From Anabaena sp. PCC 7108 (GTDB lineage Bacteria > Cyanobacteriota > Cyanobacteriia > Cyanobacteriales > Nostocaceae), in the NCBI RefSeq assembly GCF_000332135.1, contig NZ_KB235896.1, positions 5,413,356 to 5,477,355 of the forward strand: DNA of 64,000 nt, given 5' to 3'. The notes beneath the pieces were generated by a model. It did not search any database. It saw only the letters and a list, made by a program, of their open reading frames with translations, and was not told the origin of the DNA. Shown here piece by piece: positions 56,443 through 64,000 of this stretch (position 1 is the stretch's first letter; each line of letters opens with the position of its first letter). The position numbers were made by a program, and so were the translations under genes.

Positions 56443-59139
56443 CTACACCATTTGACGATTCATTAAATCTGCAAAAAGTCCTTCTTGCTGCATTAAATGA
56501 TCAAAATTTCCTTCTTGTACAACTTGCCCAGATGCAATAACGTAAATTCGGTCAGCATTACGAATTGTGCTAAGACGATGGGCAATGACAATCCGGGTAA
56601 CTTCCAAGTGTTCAAGACTCTCACTAACGATCGCCTGTGTTCGATTATCTAAAGCACTGGTTGCTTCATCAAAAATCAAGATTTTAGGTTTTAGCACCAG
56701 GGACCGAGCAATCAGTAAACGCTGTCTTTGACCACCTGAAAGGTTCGTTCCCCCTTCCGAAATCACTGTGTGCATACCCATCGGCATATTTTCAATATCC
56801 TCGGCAAAGCCAGCCATTCGCGCCGCTTCCCAGGTTTCATCCATTGTTACCAGTGCGCCACCAGAAATATTTTCAAAAATAGAAGCACTATTGATCCGAC
56901 CATTTTGCAGCACTACGCCCAACTGTCGCCGGATTGCTGTAATATCCAAACCAGATACATCCTGTCCATCATAATAAATTGTGCCGTCTTCAGGTTGCTC
57001 AAAGCCAAGCAACAACCGGACAGTAGTTGATTTACCACTACCAGAAGGTCCAACCAACGCAATAAACTCGCCGGCTTTTGCTTCAATGGAGATGTTATCT
57101 AAAGTGAGTGGGCTATCTTCTTCGTAACGGAAACTCACCCGATCTAGCTTAATTCCCCCCATTAATCGTCCTGGATCGGTTTTATCTTCATCAACCTCTG
57201 GGAGTTCTTCAATAATAGGTCGAGCGCGTTCCCACAAAATGCTTATTTCCACTAACTGGACTATGACATTACCAAGACTATTTGCACCACCAACGAATGT
57301 CCCAAAGGCACTATTAAAAGCTAAAAACATTCCTGTTGAGAGTGCAGCATTAGGCATGATTAATGAACCAGACTCAGGTGGAACAATCAGTATGGCGGCT
57401 ACCGAAAACAATACGGCCGGACTAGCAACGGAGAGGACAGACGTGAATACTCCCATCCCATCTTCCAGCGCCTCCGTACTGAGAGAAAGTTGTAATTGTT
57501 GTCTAAACTTGCCAGACCAGAAAGCAAAAGCCCTTTGTTCAGCCCCAGCGATTCTCAGTTTAGAAACCCCACTCATCAGTTGTATAACTAGTCCATTCAA
57601 ATCTCCTTGTATTTCTTGTAAAGGCTGCATCTTGCGCCGGGTGTAGATACCAAAGATATTTGTGGCAATAATGTTGATCAGGACAATCCCTACAGCTACT
57701 CCTGTGAGAGGCAGACTATAAACGAGCATCAAGCCCAAGTTGAGGAATGAAAAGAAACTGCTAAAAATGGTTTGTAGAATCGTGCCACTCAGCAACCCCC
57801 GAATCTGCGAAACAGCAGAAACCCGACCTTGCAAATCTCCAATTGTGTACTTGCGAAAAAACGATACCTTGAGTTTTAAGAGTCGGTCCCAAACTGCCGA
57901 TTGTGTTTCAATATCAGCAAAGGTTTGTAATCGTGATGAGGCAACGCTTTGTCCAATGCCAAATATCGTAGTACCAAAGCTAACTCCCAGCAAACACAGC
58001 CCGATTTCAAACAACAGATTTCGATTTGCATCAGGAATGGCATTCTCAATCAAGATTCCCGTTGTTAAGGGAGTAATCATACCGACAAAAGATGAGACAA
58101 TACCAATGGCTAAAATGCTGATAATGTCCCTGGTTCTGCCCTTTGTAGCGAATTTAAGGATGTCTAGGGATGTCATCGCCTTTTCAGGAAAAGGACGATA
58201 AAACATATAGGCAATTGGAGAGATTTGTTGAGCGGTTTTGGCTGTGACGGGAATTCGTTGCTGGAATTCGGGGTCAAAAATTTCGTATTGATCAGATCCT
58301 TTAGGCAATAAAGCTACTGGTCGTGAGCCGTCGGTCATATATGCTAATAATGCTCCACAATCGGCGGTCCACCAACTTCCGGCGAGGATAACCCGCCTGG
58401 TACGAAATCGGGAAGCACGAGCGATCGCATCTAGAGGATCTTTAACTCGTTCAATATCTTCGGATCTAGCTGCTGGCCGCACGGTAATACCCCTAGCTTT
58501 ACCCACCGCACCCACAGCAGTTAATAAAGCGCCGCCTTCTTGTATAAATTCGGCTTGTTTGGGATTGAAAATTGCGGTTAAATCCCCAATAGCTCGTTCG
58601 GCAACTTGGCTATTAAACCGCAACTGATTTTGAAATCGTTGTGTTTGTTTTTGGGTTTCTTGTTCGTTCAGTTGGTGCAGACAATACTGAAAATTGATGT
58701 GAAATTGGTTTAGACGATAGCTCACTAAAGCTGAACCAGGGACTTGAATAGTATTAATATTCGATAAAATAATCTCTGTCCCACCAAATACTCCAACTAA
58801 GCGATCGCTCCATTGCTGCAACAATTCTTCTAAGGTATGATCCTGTTGATCATCAGTTTCTAACTCAATTGCAATGAGATGGGTTTCTTCATAAGGGACT
58901 GCAATTAGTTGATAGGTAGGTTCTTTTGACTCAGAAGCCATTCCAAATAAGGCATCGCCCGGATTAACATCAAACAGAAATCGGCGTTCTCCTTGTATAA
59001 TTTCATTAATAGCTATAACAGCAAATACAGCCATTGCACCCGACTGCACAATTGAAACTTGATCGGGTTGATTGAGCAATATAGGAATATTTCCTTTAAC
59101 AATTTGTTCTGGAAAATTATGGTCAAGTCTTTTTTTCAT
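56443..59139 (-). CDS. NHLM-type bacteriocin ABC permease/ATPase
   Basis: The 898-residue protein has a long N-terminal region (1-320) without peptidase residues and with a cyclic-nucleotide-binding-like fold. Six transmembrane helices span about residues 330-610. The ABC ATPase follows with Walker A LVGPSGSGKSTTVRLL, signature LSGGQRQRLLIA and Walker B ILIFDEATSALD. This matches the permease/ATP-binding partner of NHLM bacteriocin systems. It reads away from the three precursors and forms an export pair with the peptidase-containing exporter at 61164. Substrate: probably the double-glycine peptides. Confidence 0.9.
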   Translation of the reverse strand: MKKRLDHNFPEQIVKGNIPILLNQPDQVSIVQSGAMAVFAVIAINEIIQGERRFLFDVNPGDALFGMASESKEPTYQLIAVPYEETHLIAIELETDDQQDHTLEELLQQWSDRLVGVFGGTEIILSNINTIQVPGSALVSYRLNQFHINFQYCLHQLNEQETQKQTQRFQNQLRFNSQVAERAIGDLTAIFNPKQAEFIQEGGALLTAVGAVGKARGITVRPAARSEDIERVKDPLDAIARASRFRTRRVILAGSWWTADCGALLAYMTDGSRPVALLPKGSDQYEIFDPEFQQRIPVTAKTAQQISPIAYMFYRPFPEKAMTSLDILKFATKGRTRDIISILAIGIVSSFVGMITPLTTGILIENAIPDANRNLLFEIGLCLLGVSFGTTIFGIGQSVASSRLQTFADIETQSAVWDRLLKLKVSFFRKYTIGDLQGRVSAVSQIRGLLSGTILQTIFSSFFSFLNLGLMLVYSLPLTGVAVGIVLINIIATNIFGIYTRRKMQPLQEIQGDLNGLVIQLMSGVSKLRIAGAEQRAFAFWSGKFRQQLQLSLSTEALEDGMGVFTSVLSVASPAVLFSVAAILIVPPESGSLIMPNAALSTGMFLAFNSAFGTFVGGANSLGNVIVQLVEISILWERARPIIEELPEVDEDKTDPGRLMGGIKLDRVSFRYEEDSPLTLDNISIEAKAGEFIALVGPSGSGKSTTVRLLLGFEQPEDGTIYYDGQDVSGLDITAIRRQLGVVLQNGRINSASIFENISGGALVTMDETWEAARMAGFAEDIENMPMGMHTVISEGGTNLSGGQRQRLLIARSLVLKPKILIFDEATSALDNRTQAIVSESLEHLEVTRIVIAHRLSTIRNADRIYVIASGQVVQEGNFDHLMQQEGLFADLMNRQMV

Positions 59140-59587
59140 AAATTTAGGTTTAGTTTGGAAGCAGAAAAGTTAAATTTCATTACAAAAGAAGGGAACAGGA
59201 AACAGTTTTGACTATCTGGATATGCTCAATTTCCCATATCCGACAAGGAAAAATGCAACCGTTTTGAGACACAATCAGCCAAAACCTGGGAATTTTTTGT
59301 TCTGTAAATCCGCAAAACCTTTATTAATAAAAGGTTTTAGATTTATCTGACTAACGCCAAGCTCCGTTATCAGCAAGCCCTATGGATTCGGGTATAGTTG
59401 TTTGCTCTAAATTCTAGTTTCCAACTATTTTTAATTCGTACTACAAAATATTTGTCTTTTTGTAGTTGCAATATATGTTACTATCTATGTAGTCAAAATA
59501 ACGCAATATTCCAGTATTGTTACGCTTATCCTTTTCAAGAAAGTTTTCTTATAATAATACAAGCAAATTATACAATCAAAAATCATT

Positions 59588-59833
59588 ATGTCTGAAAACA
59601 AAGTAAATCCAGCAGAAAATCTTGAAGAGGATGAATTGTCACTAGAAGAGTTGGAGGCACAAGCTGGTGGTAGTTCGGACGTATTCGAGAATAGTATTGT
59701 GATGGGAGACGCAGGGTTGAATACCGGAGTAGACTCATCCTATACCAGCTACCAGGGGGCACTTGGCACTCTGGGGAATGAGTCTCATAAGTTCCATAGC
59801 AAACCACTAGACGTACAAGTTAATTTCCCTTAG
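59588..59833 (+). CDS. Double-glycine RiPP-type precursor 1
   Basis: The 81-residue peptide has leader MSENKVNPAENLEEDELSL then EELEAQAGG. The core starts SSDVFENSIVMGDAGL and contains the shared motif VDSSYTSYQGALGTLG before ending QVNFP. The acidic leader with EAQAGG fits C39-type cleavage after the glycines. The core is rich in Ser, Thr, Tyr and Gly and has no cysteine, so lanthionines are excluded. The core looks like a substrate for hydroxyl- or Tyr-directed modification, but no enzyme is visible in the window. The promoter is probably the TTATAATAATAC region at about 59549. Confidence 0.85.
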   Translation: MSENKVNPAENLEEDELSLEELEAQAGGSSDVFENSIVMGDAGLNTGVDSSYTSYQGALGTLGNESHKFHSKPLDVQVNFP

Positions 59834-60218
59834 AGGGTGTTTGAAAAGTTTAATTTATTACAGCCCTGGCGACCAGTCGGGGCTGTTAATCCTCTTGAGA
59901 CACAATCAGCCAAAACCTTGCACCTTTTTGTGACAAAAATTATCGAAACCCTTATTAATAAACGGTTTTAGATTTATATGGCTAACGCCACGCTCCGCTA
60001 TCAGCAAGCTCTATAGATTCCGGTATAGTTATTTGATCTAAATTCTAGTTTCCAACTATTCTGAATTCGTACCACAAAATATTTGTCTTTTTGTAGTTGC
60101 AATATATATTACTATCTACGTAGTCAAAATAACGCAATATTTTGGTATTGTTACGCATATTCTTTTCGAGAAAGTTTCCTTATAATAATACAAGCAAATT
60201 ATACAACCAAAAATCATT

Positions 60219-60440
60219 ATGTCTCAAAACGAAGTAAATCCAGCAGAAAATCTTGAAGAGGATGAATTGTCACTAGAGGAGTTGGAGGCACAAGCTGGTG
60301 GTACTGGCGAAGATTATGAAGGTTTGATTCTGAAAATAGACTCATCCTATACCAGCTACGTGGGGGCAAAAGGCACTAAAGGGCATGAAGTTACTCCCGA
60401 TCCTAATAATACAATAGAGTTCACCTTTGAGTTCCCCTAA
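60219..60440 (+). CDS. Double-glycine RiPP-type precursor 2
   Basis: The 73-residue peptide has a nearly identical leader (MSQNEVNPAENLEEDELSL, EAQAGG) and a core with TGEDYEGLILK followed by IDSSYTSYVGAKGTKG and a C-terminus FTFEFP. It ends at the border of the 93-bp element at 60442. It is the second product of the tandem duplication, and its upstream region is a copy of that of precursor 1, suggesting the same promoter. Confidence 0.85.
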   Translation: MSQNEVNPAENLEEDELSLEELEAQAGGTGEDYEGLILKIDSSYTSYVGAKGTKGHEVTPDPNNTIEFTFEFP

Positions 60441-60441
60441 A

Positions 60442-60534
60442 CGCTCAATAATCCGGGGTAAATCTTTCCATGACAAGCCTTGAATGGGGTAAAATCGTTC
60501 CCGAACAGGCAGTCCGCACCCATTTATTGAGCGT
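60442..60534. mobile_element. 93-bp MITE-like element with 11-bp terminal repeats
   Basis: ACGCTCAATAA and its exact complement TTATTGAGCGT bound a 93-bp non-coding segment between precursors 2 and 3. It sits where the shared upstream region of precursor 3 should be. It probably separated that gene from its original promoter. Confidence 0.6.
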
Positions 60535-60566
60535 ATACCAAGCAAATTATACAACCAAAAATCATT

Positions 60567-60818
60567 ATGTCTGAAAACGAAGTAAATCCAGCAGAAAATC
60601 TTGAAGAAGATGAATTGTCACTAGAAGAATTGGAGGCACAAGCTGGTGGTACTGATTCTATAGGGACAGTTACTGGAGACGTTCCTCCGATGAAAATTAG
60701 ACCCATAGACTCAAGCTATGACAGCTACGAGGGGGCACCCGGCACTAAGAGCAATCCGGCTAGTGGGGTTCCTGGATTGACACCAATACCTTTAGATCCT
60801 AGTGCGATATTCCCTTAG
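60567..60818 (+). CDS. Double-glycine RiPP-type precursor 3
   Basis: The 83-residue peptide has leader MSENEVNPAENLEEDELSL and EAQAGG. Its core TDSIGTVTGDVPPMKIRP leads to IDSSYDSYEGAPGTKS and ends SAIFP. The last residues and the following TTAGAGGGTGTTTGAAA match those after precursor 1. Only about 30 bases upstream of the ATG are shared with the other copies, because the MITE-like element lies there. It may be co-transcribed with precursor 2. Confidence 0.83.
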   Translation: MSENEVNPAENLEEDELSLEELEAQAGGTDSIGTVTGDVPPMKIRPIDSSYDSYEGAPGTKSNPASGVPGLTPIPLDPSAIFP

Positions 60819-61163
60819 AGGGTGTTTGAAAGGTCTAATTTATTACATTCCTGGCGACTAGGGCTAGTAACCACTATTTGACAATCACCGACCTAAAGGT
60901 GCGGTGTTGAGGGGGCGACGAGTCCACTTAGATCAGTTACTAGCCCTCTGAAAAAATGCGATCGCTTTTCAATACTTGTCGGTTAAGCTCAAAAAATGAA
61001 ATTACGTAGGTTGGATTGTTCGCGTTAGCGTTGCGGAGCAATCGGAACGTTCAGGAAGTGTGGTGAAGCCATAACCCAACATTTACAAGCATTTGTTGGG
61101 TTTTACTATCGTTCAACCCAACCTACAAAAAGTCTTAACGGAGCAGTATTGGATCGCCTTTGA
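60819..61163. other. Spacer with palindromic repeat
   Basis: 345 bases without a gene. It contains the repeat at 61006-61126. Confidence 0.4.
61006..61126. repeat. GTAGGTTGG-type dispersed cyanobacterial repeat
   Basis: The 121-bp stretch has GTAGGTTGG at one end and CCAACCTAC at the other. CCCAACA and TGTTGGG pair inside. It resembles a well-known kind of cyanobacterial dispersed repeat and is intergenic. Confidence 0.65.
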
Positions 61164-63392
61164 TCAAGCAGACTGAATTAACCGAGAATAAACTCCTGCT
61201 ACATTCTTCATTTCTTCATGAGTACCCCGTTGTACCACCTGTCCTTTTTCCATAACTACAATTTCATCACAATCCCGAATTGTACTGAGACGATGTGCAA
61301 CAACAATACAAGTACAACCCCGACGACGAATATTGCGATCGATCACCTTTTCAGTTTCACTATCTAGCGCACTTGTGGCCTCATCCATCACCAAAATTGA
61401 AGGATTATTCACCAGAGCGCGGGCAATTTCCATCCGTTGTCGTTGTCCCCCACTCAAGTTTGCTGCACCCTCCAATAACTTGCCATTCAGCCCTCCAGTT
61501 ATAGCCATAACCGCATCCAAAATGGCCGCATCCTGGCACGCTTGTAATAATTGAGTATCAGGAATAGTGTCATCCCACAGAGTCAAATTATCTCGTACAG
61601 TACCGCCAAATAGGAAAATGTCCTGCTCTACCATAGAGAGGGAATTGGTGATCACCGCACGGGGAATCTGTTGTTGGGGAATACCATCAAATAAAATCTC
61701 CCCTTCCCAGGGTGTATATAGCCCTGTAATTAACTTGGAGACAGTAGATTTACCTGAACCGCTACTGCCAACAAAAGCAATTCGCTGTCCTGGTTTAAGA
61801 GAACAGCTAAAGTTTTTGATCAACGGTTCATCTACAGGACTATAACCAAAGGTGACATTACGGAGTTCCACATAGCCTTGCAAACGGCAGATTTCTAGCG
61901 GGGTTGCTAGTTGTAACCCAGTAGCCGTTTCTGCCTTGAGTACAGGATCAATAGGGTTTAGCAGCACATCATCCAGACGGTTAAGGCTACCACCGAGTTG
62001 TTGAATTTGGTTACCCAAACCCATGAGGGTTCCAATAGGCCTTTGGAAGCGGTTGGTTAATCCTTGCAATGCGATCAGCATCCCTATAGTCAAATGCCCA
62101 TCTATGACTCGCCAACCACCGATGACTAACAACAGCATAGATGACAAAGTGGAGAGTAATGTGGGTAATGCGCCCAGGAGTAAATCTCCTTTGAGCATAT
62201 CCTGTTGGGCAGTAATGGATTTGGCGTAATATCCAGCCCATTTAGCAAAGAAATCCGATTCTAAACCTGCTGATTTAATAGTTTCAATACTTTGTAGACC
62301 ACTAATTTCAATACCGGCTATTTTTCCTCCATCCTGATTGAGCCGCATATAGTTATCTGTACGTTGGCGAGAAACCCAGCGCAACATCAAAATATTGGTG
62401 ACAACAGAGATAATAGATATTAGGGTCAGGACGGGATCATACATTACCATCAAGATGATGTAAAAGGTCGCCATGACTACATCAACGGCGCTACGTGCTA
62501 GTTGTCCGGATAGTAAATCTGCCACCTGATTATTCAGCCCCATGCGGCTACTAATTTCTCCAGCAAACCGTTGGGCATAGAAACCTACAGGTAAACGCAG
62601 GGTATGCCATAAAAACTGCCCTGTCATTTGAATTGATAAGCGCAACTGAAGGTAGCGCAATTTTTTGAATTGTAAGGAGATCAATCCAGTTTGTACCAAA
62701 ATGACTATAAACATTCCTCCCAATAAGGGACGAATCCAGGCTACCTGGTTTTGAATCAGTACATTATCAATGAAGACTTGGGCAAAGACTGCTGTCGCCA
62801 TTCCCGGTAGCACTAGGACAAAGTTGGTCAGGATACAAAAGAGGATTTCCTTGGTTGAGCCTTTGAGTCGTTTGGACAGGGCTTGAATGGTGCTGGGTTT
62901 GCGTCCGCCTTTCTTGAACTCAACACCGGGTTCCATGACTAGGACAATACCTGTATAAGCCTCGCTAAACTCTTGAGCGGTGACACTGCGTGGACCTGTT
63001 GCTGGGTCGTTTAAGAAAACGCGATCGCCCCCAAATCCCTCAACGACAAGAAAGTGATTGAAGTTCCAGAAGACAATATAGGGCGGTTTCATTTCCCGCA
63101 GTTGATTAACTTCTTTCTTAAATCCCTTGGACTGTAAGCCAAAGTTACGGGCTGCTTTCAGTAAGTTAGACGCTTTACTGCCATCGCGGGATACCCCACA
63201 ACTGGTACGCAGTTCTGATAATGGCACAATTCGACCATAATAGGACAGCATAATTCCTAACGCAGCCGCACCACACTCGACTGCTTCCATTTGCAATAGT
63301 GTTGGCGTTTTAATGCGAGTATTGCCAGGTTTGGGCTGTATTTTTTTGGCAGATTCAGAGAGTGATGTTTTGGTTTTTTCCAACAGTTGCAT
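61164..63392 (-). CDS. NHLM-type exporter with C39 peptidase domain
   Basis: This is a 742-residue peptidase-permease-ATPase. The C39 cysteine peptidase (about 25-165) has the active-site Cys in QMEAVECGAAALGIML, the His in FWNFNHFLVVEGF and the Asp in FLNDPATGPRSV. Transmembrane helices follow (about 185-460), then the ATPase with Walker A FVGSSGSGKSTVSKL, LSGGQRQRMEIA and LVMDEATSALDSE. It should cleave the double-glycine leaders and export the cores. It lies next to precursor 3 and upstream of the HlyD-like gene on the same strand. Confidence 0.95.
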   Translation of the reverse strand: MQLLEKTKTSLSESAKKIQPKPGNTRIKTPTLLQMEAVECGAAALGIMLSYYGRIVPLSELRTSCGVSRDGSKASNLLKAARNFGLQSKGFKKEVNQLREMKPPYIVFWNFNHFLVVEGFGGDRVFLNDPATGPRSVTAQEFSEAYTGIVLVMEPGVEFKKGGRKPSTIQALSKRLKGSTKEILFCILTNFVLVLPGMATAVFAQVFIDNVLIQNQVAWIRPLLGGMFIVILVQTGLISLQFKKLRYLQLRLSIQMTGQFLWHTLRLPVGFYAQRFAGEISSRMGLNNQVADLLSGQLARSAVDVVMATFYIILMVMYDPVLTLISIISVVTNILMLRWVSRQRTDNYMRLNQDGGKIAGIEISGLQSIETIKSAGLESDFFAKWAGYYAKSITAQQDMLKGDLLLGALPTLLSTLSSMLLLVIGGWRVIDGHLTIGMLIALQGLTNRFQRPIGTLMGLGNQIQQLGGSLNRLDDVLLNPIDPVLKAETATGLQLATPLEICRLQGYVELRNVTFGYSPVDEPLIKNFSCSLKPGQRIAFVGSSGSGKSTVSKLITGLYTPWEGEILFDGIPQQQIPRAVITNSLSMVEQDIFLFGGTVRDNLTLWDDTIPDTQLLQACQDAAILDAVMAITGGLNGKLLEGAANLSGGQRQRMEIARALVNNPSILVMDEATSALDSETEKVIDRNIRRRGCTCIVVAHRLSTIRDCDEIVVMEKGQVVQRGTHEEMKNVAGVYSRLIQSA

Positions 63393-63559
63393 AAGCGATA
63401 GGGAGAGATGAAAGGGTTAATTAGGGTTTGCGGAAAAAGTTGTCTGTGAGTTTAGGGAACAGGGAACTCGGAGTTTGAAATTGCTTCATTAGGCCGCAAT
63501 GACAGTATTTGAACTAGGTTTTGCGTAAGTCCTGTTTATGATGAAAGGAAATATAAAGC

Positions 63560-64000
63560 CTATTTTAAGCCACTGAGTTCTTGGAGAAATGGCAGCACAA
63601 AGGTAATAGGCGATCGTTCTTCAACGGTGATTCTCATCCTTGCTGTTGTTCCAGGGGTAATTTTTTCTGGTGTTCCTTTGGAAGAAGACCATTTGTAACC
63701 GCTGGCTGTGTTGGGATCAGATTCTAATGCTGCTTCTATCTCGATCACTGCTCCATTTGTTCCCAAGAAAGTTTGCGCTAACTCAGCATTGCCAATAGCT
63801 GATAATATTCCTTCTTTCGTGATGGGCAGCGATGAAACCTGTGTCACTTGACCGAGAATGCCTCCAAACCGCTCTCGCTGCACTGTATCCGGGGTAATAG
63901 CGATCTTCATGCCGGGTTTAATCCGCTTGCCATCTTTGACGGCAAGGTAGCCAATCCCCGTGATGGTTCTATTCTGTCCTGCGATTTGCAGATAGCCGAG
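63560..64000 (-). CDS. HlyD-like NHLM secretion adaptor, 3' part
   Basis: The C-terminal 146 residues of a periplasmic adaptor run off the right edge. In frame upstream of the internal Met, LGYLQIAGQNRTITGIGYLA and VKDGKRIKPGMK are the barrel part typical of HlyD/NHLP secretion proteins. The C-terminus is SPITFVLPFLQELSGLK. It would link the inner-membrane exporter to the outer membrane. The 5' end and further cluster genes are beyond the window. Confidence 0.85.
   Translation of the reverse strand, partial: LGYLQIAGQNRTITGIGYLAVKDGKRIKPGMKIAITPDTVQRERFGGILGQVTQVSSLPITKEGILSAIGNAELAQTFLGTNGAVIEIEAALESDPNTASGYKWSSSKGTPEKITPGTTARMRITVEERSPITFVLPFLQELSGLK

Larger units (their letters stand above)
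59264..60440 (+). repeat. Tandem duplication of precursor gene plus upstream region
   Basis: Unit 1 is 59264-59833 and unit 2 is 59895-60440. Both start TTGAGACACAATCAGCCAAA. They share about 300 bases upstream of the gene, including the palindrome around TTATTAATAA and TTATAATAATACAAGCAAAT before the gene, and the leader region. Only the cores and small indels differ. Confidence 0.85.

Noticed and set aside
60342-60554. Minus-strand 70-residue frame across precursor 2 and the MITE
   Set aside because: It is antisense to a clear precursor gene and changes character at the MITE border.

Overview
The window comes from a filamentous, heterocyst-forming type of cyanobacterium (Nostocales-like). 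The evidence is a photosystem II D2 gene, a nitrogenase iron-protein gene next to a phycobilisome-degradation gene (nblA), many GCGATCGC (HIP1) octamers, and heptanucleotide STRR repeats. The genus cannot be fixed from sequence alone. Apart from the operons named below, most genes stand alone, and the chromosome is heavily marked by transposons, MITE-like elements and broken genes.

Layout. 0-10.6 kb: housekeeping and nitrogen/light genes (orphan psbD, a cobalt/ECF-type ABC ATPase, a NYN nuclease, tRNA-Asn, a stop-riddled pseudogene, orphan nifH, nblA, a BlaI/M56 protease pair, DUF29, duplicated Rpn/DUF4351 fragments, comB). 10.9-21.7 kb: an M61 peptidase, a Crp-like regulator, an IS4-like element, a PNPOx-like flavoprotein, a WGR-domain gene split by a repeat, a fibrillin-like protein and small orphan proteins. 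21.7-37.2 kb: a rearrangement hot spot. An ISAzo13-like element has beheaded a VWA-domain gene, whose tail is fused to a decapitated SNF2 helicase. A four-gene toxin-antitoxin operon follows (AbrB/Doc plus MntA/HepT). A nested pair of IS elements then joins a stub of a histidine phosphatase to the N-terminal 840 residues of a large helicase-like protein. 37.4-40.7 kb: a 3.2-kb block of unrecognised genes bracketed by two 92-bp direct repeats and containing five copies of a 13-nt motif. 40.7-43.8 kb: a DUF559-like nuclease and a Ycf46-like AAA+ ATPase.

43.8-54.0 kb holds a seven-gene chemosensory operon on the minus strand. Its gene content and domain details follow the Pseudomonas Wsp system: CheW, CheR-TPR, MCP, CheW with a Cys-rich N-terminus, CheA-REC and CheB. 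The final output gene, however, is a receiver fused to a class III adenylate/guanylate cyclase rather than to a GGDEF domain. This suggests surface or redox signals read out as cAMP or cGMP.

54.2-64.0 kb ends with a RiPP-type export locus. It has one divergent and three closely related double-glycine precursor peptides with a shared core motif DSSYxSYxGAxGT, an NHLM-type ABC permease/ATPase, a C39 peptidase-containing ABC exporter, and the 3' part of an HlyD-like adaptor that runs off the right edge. No maturation enzyme is visible in the window, so the peptide class is open. Two of the precursors lie in an obvious tandem duplication that includes their promoter region. This locus and the cyclase-ended Wsp-like operon are the strongest candidates for undescribed biology.
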